Below are positions 8,381-15,763 of a stretch of DNA of 64,000 nt, piece by piece (the stretch's first letter is position 1; every line of letters begins with the position of its first letter). The DNA is from JAKQEM01 sp964391185 (GTDB lineage: Bacteria > Patescibacteriota > Gracilibacteria > Peribacterales > Peribacteraceae): positions 1-64,000 of the forward strand of contig CAYMIX010000004.1 in the NCBI GenBank assembly GCA_964391185.1, in the 5' to 3' direction. The notes beneath the pieces are model-generated. The model had not been told where the DNA came from. It saw only the letters and a program-made list of their open reading frames with translations, and did not search any database. The position numbers and the translations under genes were made by a program.

Positions 8381-8608
8381 TTAGACGCTGACGGACTGTC
8401 GGATAGCGTTGGCCGTCATCTCGTACACATTATGGCCAGGCCACTTGATCCAGTAGAGCGTCTCGCCGTCTTTGTCGACGGAGGTGGCGCGGGCGCGGCG
8501 GGCCATCGTGATGATCTCCTCCGCACTGAGGGTAGAGTGGTCGTTACTCAGGACAAGAACCTTTGGCTTGCGACGCTGGGCTGAACGCTTCCGTTTCTGA
8601 GCCGACAT
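8381..8608 (-). CDS. Hypothetical protein, 75 aa, GC-rich
   Basis: A small basic protein with an Arg/Lys-rich start (SAQKRKRSAQRRKPK). A compact region follows with LSAEEIITMARRARATSVD and LYWIKWPGHNVYEMT. I recognise no family. Its third-position GC is much higher than that of neighbours, and a Shine-Dalgarno-like AGAGGTGA precedes the ATG, both unlike the surrounding leaderless genes. I group it with the foreign-looking block 8381-10672. Confidence 0.6.
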   Translation of the reverse strand: MSAQKRKRSAQRRKPKVLVLSNDHSTLSAEEIITMARRARATSVDKDGETLYWIKWPGHNVYEMTANAIRQSVSV

Positions 8609-8726
8609 TGGTCACCTCTGAGTTCTGAGAATGGGGAACAGACTAAATAGCACTTTAGAAATATTCATAGTTCTGTCAATTATTTGCGCTATACGATGGA
8701 GTCTGCTTACATTTGCCCACTCTCAC

Positions 8727-8803
8727 GGACGATTAGCTCAGCTGGTTAGAGCGTTCGATTCACATTCGAAAGGTCCCCGGTTCGAATCCGGGATCGTCCA
8801 CCA
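8727..8803 (+). tRNA. tRNA-Val (anticodon CAC), CCA encoded
   Basis: Cloverleaf read directly: acceptor GGACGAT/ATCGTCC, D arm GCTC...GAGC, anticodon stem TTCGA/TCGAA with loop TTCACAT (anticodon CAC), T arm CCCGG TTCGAAT CCGGG, then ACCA. It borders the GC-rich block that follows, although I found no duplicated 3' end beyond the block. Confidence 0.95.
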
Positions 8804-8935
8804 TTCGATATCTCATGGTGAACCATTGACAAAGTTAACCAAAATTAACACTATATCCCTCCTCTATCGTTCGATAGCAGGGCGCGAAAGCGTAGTCACT
8901 TTGTTCATTTCCAAATCACCGAAGGAGCTCGTTCC

Positions 8936-9991
8936 ATGTCCATGCGCGAAACGTTGGTGCAGCAGGCGTTGAGCCAGGGTGCGCAGTCCTATGTCGATGC
9001 AATCGCTCGCTTGCCCACAAGCCTGGTTGGAATGCGTGCGAAGGTGGCGCAAATTGGTATCTCGCCCGTGAAGTCGTTGGCGATGATGCCTCTCACACGT
9101 GCGGATGTCCGGCAGACTGGTCTTACTATTCCCGCCTGGAAGGATATCGGCGATCGTCAGGTGATGATCGTGCGGCGCAAGCCGGGGAGTATCCACGGGA
9201 AGCAGTACAATTTCGTGCGTTTTTCCCAGCGTGAGGCGCCGTATCTTGTGCTTGCTCGTCAGTCGTTCAGTCATGGTGAGGTGCGCTTGGAGGCCCCAGG
9301 CATCCATCCGCAGACGTTCAAGTACAGCGATTTCTTGCCTCGACCAGGGGATACCAGCACGGTCCTGATGTCACTCAAGAGCCAAGAAATTGTCCCTTGT
9401 GTCCGCGGGCTCAATACCCTGACGTTGTGGGTTCGGGCGTTGATCAACAAGTACGATCCCAGCTTTCCAGCACATGAGATCGAAGTGGTTGCTCGGCCTA
9501 TCTTCGACAAGCGTCGGGTTGACCCGATGCATGCGTGTGGACTCGATGCCTGTACGGGGTTCTCCGACGGCGGCATGATCACTGTCGCATCGCAGACGTC
9601 GCTGGACTTGGTCAATGCTGAGCGTCCAGGCCGTCGCCCCATCACACCGGAGGCGCTGCGGATGAACATCGTGCTTGATGGACTTCTTCCTTATGCGGAA
9701 GATGTCATCGGTTCAGTGGTCATTCGGCCTGAGAGCGAGAAGCCGCTGACACTCCACTTCGGGGGGTTATGTGTCCGGTGCTCTGTGCCGTGCGTGAATC
9801 CGGACAATCCGCAGGAAGTGGACACCGATTTTCTGCGGTGGCTGGGCGCGAATCGCCCGTTTCGCCCAGATCCTGATCCGACGAAGAAGGCGAGTGGTGT
9901 AACCTTTGGGGTAAACTGCGCTGTAGGCATCGGGGATGGCCACAGCTACATCAACGTCGGAGACATGGTGGAAGTTGTGAGTGAAAAGTAA
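8936..9991 (+). CDS. MOSC-domain protein (mARC/YcbX-like)
   Basis: The 351-aa protein has the N-terminal MOSC beta-barrel signature (VAQIGISPVKSL) and a C-terminal MOSC domain with GMITVASQTSLDLVN, RMNIVLDGLLPYAED and VTFGVNCAVGIGDGHSYINV. The cysteine segment LCVRCSVPCVNPDNP corresponds to the molybdenum-binding cysteine region of mARC/YcbX proteins, which reduce N-hydroxylated bases. A molybdenum-cofactor enzyme is surprising in a reduced genome, and no cofactor gene is visible in the window. Codon use is strongly GC-biased, and a clear Shine-Dalgarno (AAGGAG, 8 nt before the ATG) is present, so recent acquisition is likely. A canonical terminator follows. Confidence 0.85.
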   Translation: MSMRETLVQQALSQGAQSYVDAIARLPTSLVGMRAKVAQIGISPVKSLAMMPLTRADVRQTGLTIPAWKDIGDRQVMIVRRKPGSIHGKQYNFVRFSQREAPYLVLARQSFSHGEVRLEAPGIHPQTFKYSDFLPRPGDTSTVLMSLKSQEIVPCVRGLNTLTLWVRALINKYDPSFPAHEIEVVARPIFDKRRVDPMHACGLDACTGFSDGGMITVASQTSLDLVNAERPGRRPITPEALRMNIVLDGLLPYAEDVIGSVVIRPESEKPLTLHFGGLCVRCSVPCVNPDNPQEVDTDFLRWLGANRPFRPDPDPTKKASGVTFGVNCAVGIGDGHSYINVGDMVEVVSEK

Positions 9992-10018
9992 AACAGCGCA
10001 AACACGAAGTGGCGAACC

Positions 10019-10054
10019 AGCCGGCAGGACACACCAATCCTGCCGGCTTTTTTT
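10019..10054 (+). terminator. Rho-independent terminator after the MOSC gene
   Basis: AGCCGGCAGGA pairs perfectly with TCCTGCCGGCT around the loop CACACCAA, followed by a run of T. It is the strongest canonical terminator in the window and belongs to the foreign-looking block. Confidence 0.93.
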
Positions 10055-10165
10055 GTAATATCAACTTAACATAAGTGGCCTTGCAAAGCGGTTTTTCTGG
10101 ACTAGAGTCGGGGAGGTTCCTTCCATTTCTAGTTCGAGTCCGATCCACAGTCACGGAGCTTTGTC

Positions 10166-10672
10166 ATGTTGCGCCATTACATGGCCGACCAGCCGATGTC
10201 CGCAGTCAAGAAGGTCACGGAGTTGGGCCTCCGGTTGGGAGACCTGGCACTCGTCGATGTGATCGTGGGCATGACGCCCGCACAGTTCCATTCACCCGAA
10301 GGTCTGGCTCAGCTGCACTTCTGCAGCCTTGAGCCGCAGAGGCTGAAGGTGATCCGTCACGGGGACGGCAAGAAGCCGATCCCGAGCAGCTCGAGCTACC
10401 CGGTGACGATCGATCGTCGTCTCGTGGGTGTCGAGGTGCCGTGCGTCGTGCGCATGGCAGCGATCGTCTACCCTGACGGGAGGATTCTCTCGTTCATGCC
10501 CGAACAGCCAGCGATGGCGGTCGTCGCGATTCCCGAGAGGATCATTCGTCGCCAGCCCGACAACTTCCCGCCTCTATGGACCCGCCCCGGGAGCGTCACC
10601 GAGATCGCCTATGAACTCAATTGCTCCGATGCTCGCGAGATGTTCCGCAGGCACGCAGTTCTCGTGAGCTAG
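10166..10672 (+). CDS. Hypothetical protein, 168 aa, GC-rich
   Basis: I recognise no family. It is soluble with mixed alpha/beta character; notable segments are SYPVTIDRRLVGVEVPCVVR and FMPEQPAMAVVAIPERIIRR. There is no signal peptide. Third codon positions are strongly G/C, like the MOSC gene and the 75-aa gene, and unlike the pseudouridine synthase that follows. An alternative start is the ATG at 10181. ACGGAG lies upstream as a possible ribosome site. Confidence 0.65.
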   Translation: MLRHYMADQPMSAVKKVTELGLRLGDLALVDVIVGMTPAQFHSPEGLAQLHFCSLEPQRLKVIRHGDGKKPIPSSSSYPVTIDRRLVGVEVPCVVRMAAIVYPDGRILSFMPEQPAMAVVAIPERIIRRQPDNFPPLWTRPGSVTEIAYELNCSDAREMFRRHAVLVS

Positions 10673-10797
10673 TCGAAGAACCGTAGCTCGGATGCATTTA
10701 GAGCTACAAAAACCGTGAAGGAACCAACCCCGCTCAGCCGGCGCATCCCCGTCTGAGTATTTTTTGTGTTCAATCAGTTTTCCTGTATCCTCTCGGC

Positions 10798-11472
10798 ATG
10801 GTTAAGACGAAAGACATCAGCCCGGACCGGTTCCTGTATGAAGACGAGTACTTGTTAGTCGTAAACAAGCTCGCCGGTGAATTGGTGGTGGCTGCAGGAG
10901 AAGGCGAGGGCAAAGAGCCATTGTATGACTTCTTGCATGCGACGCGCCCAGGGTTGCGTGTGGTGCACCGTCTGGACTTTGGCACATCCGGTGTATTAGT
11001 TTTTGCCAAGAATGCAGATGTCGTGACGAAGATTCGCGAAGGAAAATTTGCTGGCTGGAAGAAGACGTACCGAACAATCGTTGCCAAGCCAATGAAGAAC
11101 AAAGTTGGCACCATTAATCACAAACTCCCAGCTCGTACCAAGAATGAACTCGTCGATGCTGTCTCGCACTATTGCGTACTCGAAACATACGAACATGCGA
11201 CCTTTGTTGAAGTGCAGATCGATACCGGACGCAAACATCAGATCCGTCAGCACATGAAATTTATTGGGCATCCACTTGTCCTCGACCCAGTCTACGGTGA
11301 CCCACGATTAGACCGTGCATTCAAGCGTCATCATAAGTATCGCAGGTTTTTCTTGCATGCATCGGCACTCGAATTTCCGCATCCAGTAACGGGAAAGGTC
11401 GTGAAGGTAAGTGCGCCGATTCCGAAAGCATTTGAGGATGTCTTAGGCCAGCTCAGAAGTTCTAAGCGCTAA
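10798..11472 (+). CDS. RluA-family pseudouridine synthase
   Basis: A 224-aa RNA-modifying enzyme without an S4 domain. The catalytic motif RVVHRLDFGTSGVLVFAK carries the nucleophilic Asp near residue 60, and the DTGRKHQIRQHMKFIGHPL and FFLHASALEF motifs are present, so the rRNA or tRNA target cannot be told from sequence. Promoter: TTGTGT, 16 nt, TATCCT, with only 6 nt between the -10 box and the ATG, so the mRNA is probably leaderless. The gene's last codons run into the left arm of a family-B inverted repeat. Confidence 0.92.
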   Translation: MVKTKDISPDRFLYEDEYLLVVNKLAGELVVAAGEGEGKEPLYDFLHATRPGLRVVHRLDFGTSGVLVFAKNADVVTKIREGKFAGWKKTYRTIVAKPMKNKVGTINHKLPARTKNELVDAVSHYCVLETYEHATFVEVQIDTGRKHQIRQHMKFIGHPLVLDPVYGDPRLDRAFKRHHKYRRFFLHASALEFPHPVTGKVVKVSAPIPKAFEDVLGQLRSSKR

Positions 11473-11565
11473 TCTTCTAATTCTCTAAATAAATTCTAAC
11501 TCGGGAAATTTATATATTAGGATTTAGTATTTGATTAGAGAATTAGAGCTTAGAATTTAGTATTT
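11459..11565. repeat. Family-B inverted repeat between the pseudouridine synthase gene and trpS
   Basis: The left arm (to about 11500) reads TTCTAAGCGCTAATC, TTCTAATTCTCTAAAT and AAATTCTAAC. The right arm (11517-11565) reads TTAGGATTTAGTATTT, GATTAGAGAATTAGAG and CTTAGAATTTAGTATTT. The arms are complementary with words in altered order. It starts inside the last codons of the upstream gene, shares its words with 2522-2630, and ends just before the trpS -10 box. Confidence 0.65.
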
Positions 11566-11585
11566 CCTGCAGTACAATGCAGGCA

Positions 11586-12548
11586 ATGCGCGTACTTTCT
11601 GGAATTCAACCATCAGGCGCCCTTCACTTGGGTAATTATTTTGGATCCATCCGACCGAATTTGGAGATGGTTGGAAAGGCGAAGGAAAACATCTTCTTCA
11701 TTGCGGACCTTCACGCGCTTACGACAGTGCAGGATAAAAATGAACTCGCAAAGAATCGTACGGACATCATCATCGATTATCTCGCATGCGGGTTCGATCC
11801 AGAGAAAGCGATCATGTTCTACCAGTCTGATGTGCCAGAGCATACTCAGCTGATGTGGGTTCTTTCGACCGTTGCTCCAATGGGATTGCTTGAGCGTGCA
11901 GTCAGCTACAAAGACAAAGTAGAGAAGGGGATCGCGGCATCTGTGGGGCTTTTCACATATCCGGTCCTGATGGCAGCAGATATCATTCTTTATAATGTAA
12001 ACATTGTTCCAGTTGGGAAAGACCAGAAACAACATGTAGAAATTGCGCGCGATCTTGCGATCAAGTTTAACAATATGTACGGCGAGACGTTTATTGTCCC
12101 AGAGCCACAGATCCAGAAGGAAGTTGCCGTGGTACCGGGCACAGACGGCCAGAAGATGAGTAAGAGTTACGGGAATACAATTCCACTGTTCGGCGATGAA
12201 AAGGCGATCAAGAAGGCGATTATGGGGATCAAGACGGATTCGAAGGATGCAAAGGATGCAAAGGATCCAGAGGAATCAATTATCTACCAATTACATCGAT
12301 TGTTCCTGGATGCAGCAGGTCAGAAGGCTCTCGCTGATGAATATGTGTCCGGTATTGGCTACGGAGATGCTAAAAAGAAGCTCTTAGAGGCCTACATGGA
12401 CTACTTTGCCCCAATGCGTCAAAAGAGGGAGGAATTGGTCAAGGATGTGTCCTACGTCGATGAGGTACTATGCGACGGTGCCAAAAAGGCCCGGGCTATA
12501 GCTTCTGAGACCCTTGAAAAGGTCTATACGGCAGTTGGATTGCGCTAA
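11586..12548 (+). CDS. trpS: Tryptophanyl-tRNA synthetase
   Basis: The 320-aa class I synthetase shows MRVLSGIQPSGALHLGNYFG (HIGH-equivalent), the middle motifs YPVLMAADIILYN and VGKDQKQHVEIARD, and KMSKS near residue 190. Length and order are normal for bacterial TrpRS. TACAAT at 11573-11578 overlaps the first in-frame ATG (11577), so that ATG cannot start a transcript from this promoter. The ATG at 11586, 7 nt downstream, gives the canonical N-terminus and a leaderless mRNA. There is therefore no T-box or attenuator leader. Confidence 0.96.
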   Translation: MRVLSGIQPSGALHLGNYFGSIRPNLEMVGKAKENIFFIADLHALTTVQDKNELAKNRTDIIIDYLACGFDPEKAIMFYQSDVPEHTQLMWVLSTVAPMGLLERAVSYKDKVEKGIAASVGLFTYPVLMAADIILYNVNIVPVGKDQKQHVEIARDLAIKFNNMYGETFIVPEPQIQKEVAVVPGTDGQKMSKSYGNTIPLFGDEKAIKKAIMGIKTDSKDAKDAKDPEESIIYQLHRLFLDAAGQKALADEYVSGIGYGDAKKKLLEAYMDYFAPMRQKREELVKDVSYVDEVLCDGAKKARAIASETLEKVYTAVGLR

Positions 12549-12600
12549 AACGCATTTTCAGCTATAATAAAGACAACAAACATCCATTCCCTCAATCGTT

Positions 12601-13200
12601 ATGCGTCATCAAAAGAAAGTTCGCTATGTCGCCTTCGGGTTCCTTGTGCTGGTGGCTCTCTTGCCGCTTGCAACAGCAGAAGACGGATGGATGATGGATA
12701 TTCAGCCACTCGCTTCGCTTACAGACCGTGAGCGTGTGTCTATCCCAGACGAAATGCGCGAATTGCGCCGCCTCCGTTCCGAATTGGAACGTGTGTGTAT
12801 CGAGCGTGTAAAAAAGGATCCAAAGACAGAATGCCCTGATATCAATGATGCATTTGCTGTTCGTACGTTCCTCAAGAATCAGCCAATCTCAGCGGAGACA
12901 GGTACAGGTGCTACAGAAGAAACAACAGATACAGCTAAGCCTGTTCTTACATTGTCCGATCTTACAGATCATCAGAGGGCATTGCTCCGCCGTTATGAAC
13001 GTGTGCAGAAGTGTCCAGAAGGCTTGGATGAATTTATCCCAGGACTCTTCACGTTGTGTGCTTCGAGGCTCGTTAATAGCCCACGTGCATTCCGCGGATT
13101 TACGAATGACCGCGTGATCAATGCACAGGCAAAAGTGCTCAAGGAGCCTCTCTTGAAGGACATGATCGAGATGTTTAAGGGATCTCGCCCAACCAGGTAA
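12601..13200 (+). CDS. Secreted hypothetical protein, 199 aa
   Basis: The N-terminal signal peptide is clear: basic start, hydrophobic core FGFLVLVALLPLATA, cleavage near residue 27 (ATA-ED). The mature part is charged and Thr/Glu-rich with four cysteines (CIERV, TECPD, QKCPEG, TLCAS) that could form disulfides. I recognise no family. TATAAT (12563-12568) precedes it with a leader of about 26 nt. The stop codon merges into the TAAGAT box that appears to drive maf. Confidence 0.78.
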   Translation: MRHQKKVRYVAFGFLVLVALLPLATAEDGWMMDIQPLASLTDRERVSIPDEMRELRRLRSELERVCIERVKKDPKTECPDINDAFAVRTFLKNQPISAETGTGATEETTDTAKPVLTLSDLTDHQRALLRRYERVQKCPEGLDEFIPGLFTLCASRLVNSPRAFRGFTNDRVINAQAKVLKEPLLKDMIEMFKGSRPTR

Positions 13201-13211
13201 GATACCTGCAT

Positions 13212-13814
13212 ATGGATTCGATTATCTTGGCTTCTTCGAGCCCTCAGCGAAAATATCTTCTTGAAGGATTAGGAGTGAATTTTTCGGTGATCCCAAGCCT
13301 CGTGAATGAAGAAGCGTGCACAGAACTCGATCCTGCCAAACGCGCGGTTCTTCTTGCTCGTGAAAAAGCACAGGAAGTAGCAGATCGTCATCGTGGTCAG
13401 TGGGTGATCGGATGTGACACGCTCGTGGTAGCACCAGATCCTTCGGGCCGCCTCAGGACAGGTTCTACGCTTCTAGAAAAACCGAAGAACGAAGATGATG
13501 CCCGGCGCATGCTAGAGCTGCAGAGTGGGGGAACATCGGTCGTGCACTCAGGGCTCGCATTGATTAGTAATACAGGAATCATGGTTGATGGACTGAGTTC
13601 ATCAGATGTCACATTTCGCAGATTATCAGCCGAAGACATCGATTGGTGGATGAATACAAAGCTCTGGGAAAACCGTTCCGGATCGTTCCAAATAGACGGC
13701 CCAGGGCAATTGATGATCGAAGAAATCAAAGGCGATTGGACGAGTATCGTCGGGTTGCCCGTGTATCTCCTCGGTGAATTAGCACGAAAAGCTGGCTTGA
13801 AACTATCTCATTGA
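13212..13814 (+). CDS. maf: Maf-family nucleoside triphosphate pyrophosphatase
   Basis: The 200-aa house-cleaning nucleotide hydrolase removes non-canonical NTPs and is linked to division arrest in Bacillus. Motifs: ILASSSPQRKYLLEGLGV at the N-terminus, VIGCDTLV (metal-binding Asp), LEKPKNEDDARRML and a C-terminal SFQIDGPG segment where most homologues have YxIqG. The 8 nt between TAAGAT (13198-13203, sharing the previous gene's stop codon) and the ATG imply a leaderless mRNA despite the tight packing. Confidence 0.92.
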   Translation: MDSIILASSSPQRKYLLEGLGVNFSVIPSLVNEEACTELDPAKRAVLLAREKAQEVADRHRGQWVIGCDTLVVAPDPSGRLRTGSTLLEKPKNEDDARRMLELQSGGTSVVHSGLALISNTGIMVDGLSSSDVTFRRLSAEDIDWWMNTKLWENRSGSFQIDGPGQLMIEEIKGDWTSIVGLPVYLLGELARKAGLKLSH

Positions 13815-13967
13815 TCACTCATCGCCGAGGTTTTGCGGTGTGTGCTTCTCGCCTTCGCCGATTCGCTGACCAATGTCTTCTGGCAAAGCATAATCGCCAG
13901 ATTCAGCGCCTGCTGGATGATCTCCTTTTTGCTCGTCGTCATCTCCGCCTTCTGTGAAAAAATACAT
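13815..13967 (-). CDS. Possible 50-aa acidic protein
   Basis: A short frame not overlapping its neighbours, starting MYFFTEGGDDDEQKGDH and ending EGEKHTPQNLGDE. The composition is strongly acidic and protein-like, and the stop lies just outside the convergent maf stop. TATACT about 28 nt upstream could serve as promoter, but there is no Shine-Dalgarno. A competing longer frame on the same strand (13808-13993) has no protein-like features. Real coding is uncertain. Confidence 0.4.
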   Translation of the reverse strand: MYFFTEGGDDDEQKGDHPAGAESGDYALPEDIGQRIGEGEKHTPQNLGDE

Positions 13968-14005
13968 GTGTAGAGTTGGAAAGAAATCACCACTCAGTAT
14001 ACGGA

Positions 14006-14704
14006 CTAAACAGTTGGCAGTCGATAATTTTGTAATTCTTTATACGCCTTCTCGTAGCTTGGCATCACACTCTCAACCACACGCCAATATGTTGCGGAGT
14101 GGTTAGCATGCACACGATGGGAGAGCTCATGAACAATCACGTACTTGAGCAGGCTCGGCGGGAGGAAGAGCAATGCAGTGTTCAACATGATGATTCCGCG
14201 TGGGGAGCAGCTGCCCCATTGAGTGGTAGCGAAGCGCAGCTTCACTTGTTTGAGGTTCACGTCGAGCGATGCATCATTGATGCTGTGCACCAAGTTTTGG
14301 ATGCGTGCTTCTTCGTTCTTTGCGATCAAGCTCCAAAGAAATCTGTGCAATGCGCGACGGCGAATCTGCGGACTGATGTGTACTGTCCATCCGCGTGCTG
14401 TGCGCTGTGCGTACGTGCGGTTATCGGGCAGCAATGTGATCACATACTTCTTGCCCGTTGCGAGCGTGATCGTTGTTGTCTGTCCGCCATTGAGCACATG
14501 ACGGAACGGATCGATAATTTGTTTCTGACGTTCTTCCAATACCAAGTGCGTCATGCGGCGCAGCAAATTCTGGATGTGTTCTTGCTCTTCAGTCTTCGAT
14601 AAATTCTTCGCCAAACGGATAATAATCGTATCGCCACGGCACACAGCTCGGGAGTGCTTGTTGCGCGTATGCTCAACCCGGTGTCGGATGCGGCGAGGTT
14701 CCAT
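14006..14704 (-). CDS. YgjP/DUF45-like metallopeptidase
   Basis: A 232-aa soluble zinc-protease-fold protein. The conserved core is visible: TTQWGSCSPRGIIMLNTALL, then VHELSHRVHANHSATYWR with HExxH-type ligands (HELSH) and the third His downstream, followed by the usual MPSYEKAYKEL helix. The N-terminus is basic and has no signal peptide, so the protein is cytoplasmic. Function is poorly known; some members sit with restriction systems, but none is visible here. Confidence 0.88.
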   Translation of the reverse strand: MEPRRIRHRVEHTRNKHSRAVCRGDTIIIRLAKNLSKTEEQEHIQNLLRRMTHLVLEERQKQIIDPFRHVLNGGQTTTITLATGKKYVITLLPDNRTYAQRTARGWTVHISPQIRRRALHRFLWSLIAKNEEARIQNLVHSINDASLDVNLKQVKLRFATTQWGSCSPRGIIMLNTALLFLPPSLLKYVIVHELSHRVHANHSATYWRVVESVMPSYEKAYKELQNYRLPTV

Positions 14705-14799
14705 GGGGGACTGGCGAGCTTAGGCGGCAAAGACCCCTCTGGGTAGTTGTCTACCAGGGATGGTTAGGTTGTTATATAATGTATGGTCTTTATTTTGGC

Positions 14800-15681
14800 T
14801 TATTGCTGCGAGGAATCATTGTCAGTTTTTTGAGATACTTCTGAGCGGTCCCTCTTAGCCAGGTCTCGGATTGTGTGACGGCAAGTTCCGAGCTGATTTT
14901 GCGCAGTAACCAAGTTTAAGATCGCAGTTTGCTGATTCGTACTTCCCATTGCTTGGGCTAAGGTTGTCGCAGCTCCTTGGAGGCAGAGGGCAATAGAATG
15001 TAGAGAATCTGCATTTCCGGAAGAGTCGTCTCCAAAATCAGAACGTTCCTCAAGTTTGTTCACCATAAAGACAAGCCAAGTAAACTCGTGGTCTGCCCGG
15101 AACATGGTAAGTGTGAGCCAGGCTGGTGTTTTGTAGGTGGCTGCGAGGTTCCGTTTTGTCTCCAAAAGCTGGTCCATATTGGTGAATATTCCTGTGTCGA
15201 TCGCATCGATAATCGACATTTCTGCATCGATCAGTTTGGTCATCGCACCGCTTGCTGTCGCCAATGTTGCAGGTGTTATCTGCGGATGTGCAGCGAGGTA
15301 CTGAATGCGTTTTCGCTGTAGTCCGACATCAAGTAATAAATCACTGCGATAACACTGGCGTGCACGCACCATCAGTTCATCACGGTTCGCACGACGAATA
15401 GCTTCACGACATTCTGCTCGGAGTTCTGCTTGTCGCTTAAGTGTGAGCGCGGATTCATTCAGCCAAGCTTTTTCTTTTGCATCAGGAACGATGACATCCT
15501 TTAACTTCTTCGGTTGCTTCATCGGCATCAGTGCATGGATGAAGTTGAACATGTCCTTCGCTGTTGCTTGCACCACTTGCCCAGAACCAGTCACTGCTCC
15601 TGTTTGTGTTTCCTGTGCATAACTAAATGGGATGCTAACTGTCAGACTGATAATTGCCGCTGCGAAAGAGTGCTTCCACAT
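14800..15681 (-). CDS. Secreted hypothetical protein, 293 aa
   Basis: The signal peptide MWKHSFAAAIISLTVSIPFS ends near AYAQ/SYAQ. The mature protein is helical, with paired cysteines (AECREAI, RQCYRSD, LCLQG, GTCRH) and a Ser/Asp/Gln-rich tail. I recognise no family. I start at the ATG at 15681 rather than the GTG at 15702, because it gives a normal signal peptide and because TAAGAT ends 11 nt upstream of it. Confidence 0.75.
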   Translation of the reverse strand: MWKHSFAAAIISLTVSIPFSYAQETQTGAVTGSGQVVQATAKDMFNFIHALMPMKQPKKLKDVIVPDAKEKAWLNESALTLKRQAELRAECREAIRRANRDELMVRARQCYRSDLLLDVGLQRKRIQYLAAHPQITPATLATASGAMTKLIDAEMSIIDAIDTGIFTNMDQLLETKRNLAATYKTPAWLTLTMFRADHEFTWLVFMVNKLEERSDFGDDSSGNADSLHSIALCLQGAATTLAQAMGSTNQQTAILNLVTAQNQLGTCRHTIRDLAKRDRSEVSQKTDNDSSQQ

Positions 15682-15763
15682 CTGTGGTGAATATCTTAGC
15701 ACTCATTTTGTAATTAATTATTGAGTCTTAGAGGATTTCTTTGTTTCTTGTATCTTCGGTTCT

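Noticed and set aside
8804..8935. Second att copy of tRNA-Val bounding the GC-rich block
   Set aside because: I searched 10.67-10.80 kb for the ATCGTCCACCA end and did not find it, so an integrative origin at this tRNA is not supported.
11461..11572. T-box leader for trpS
   Set aside because: The interval is a family-B inverted repeat, and the trpS -10 box lies 7 nt before the start codon, leaving no leader.
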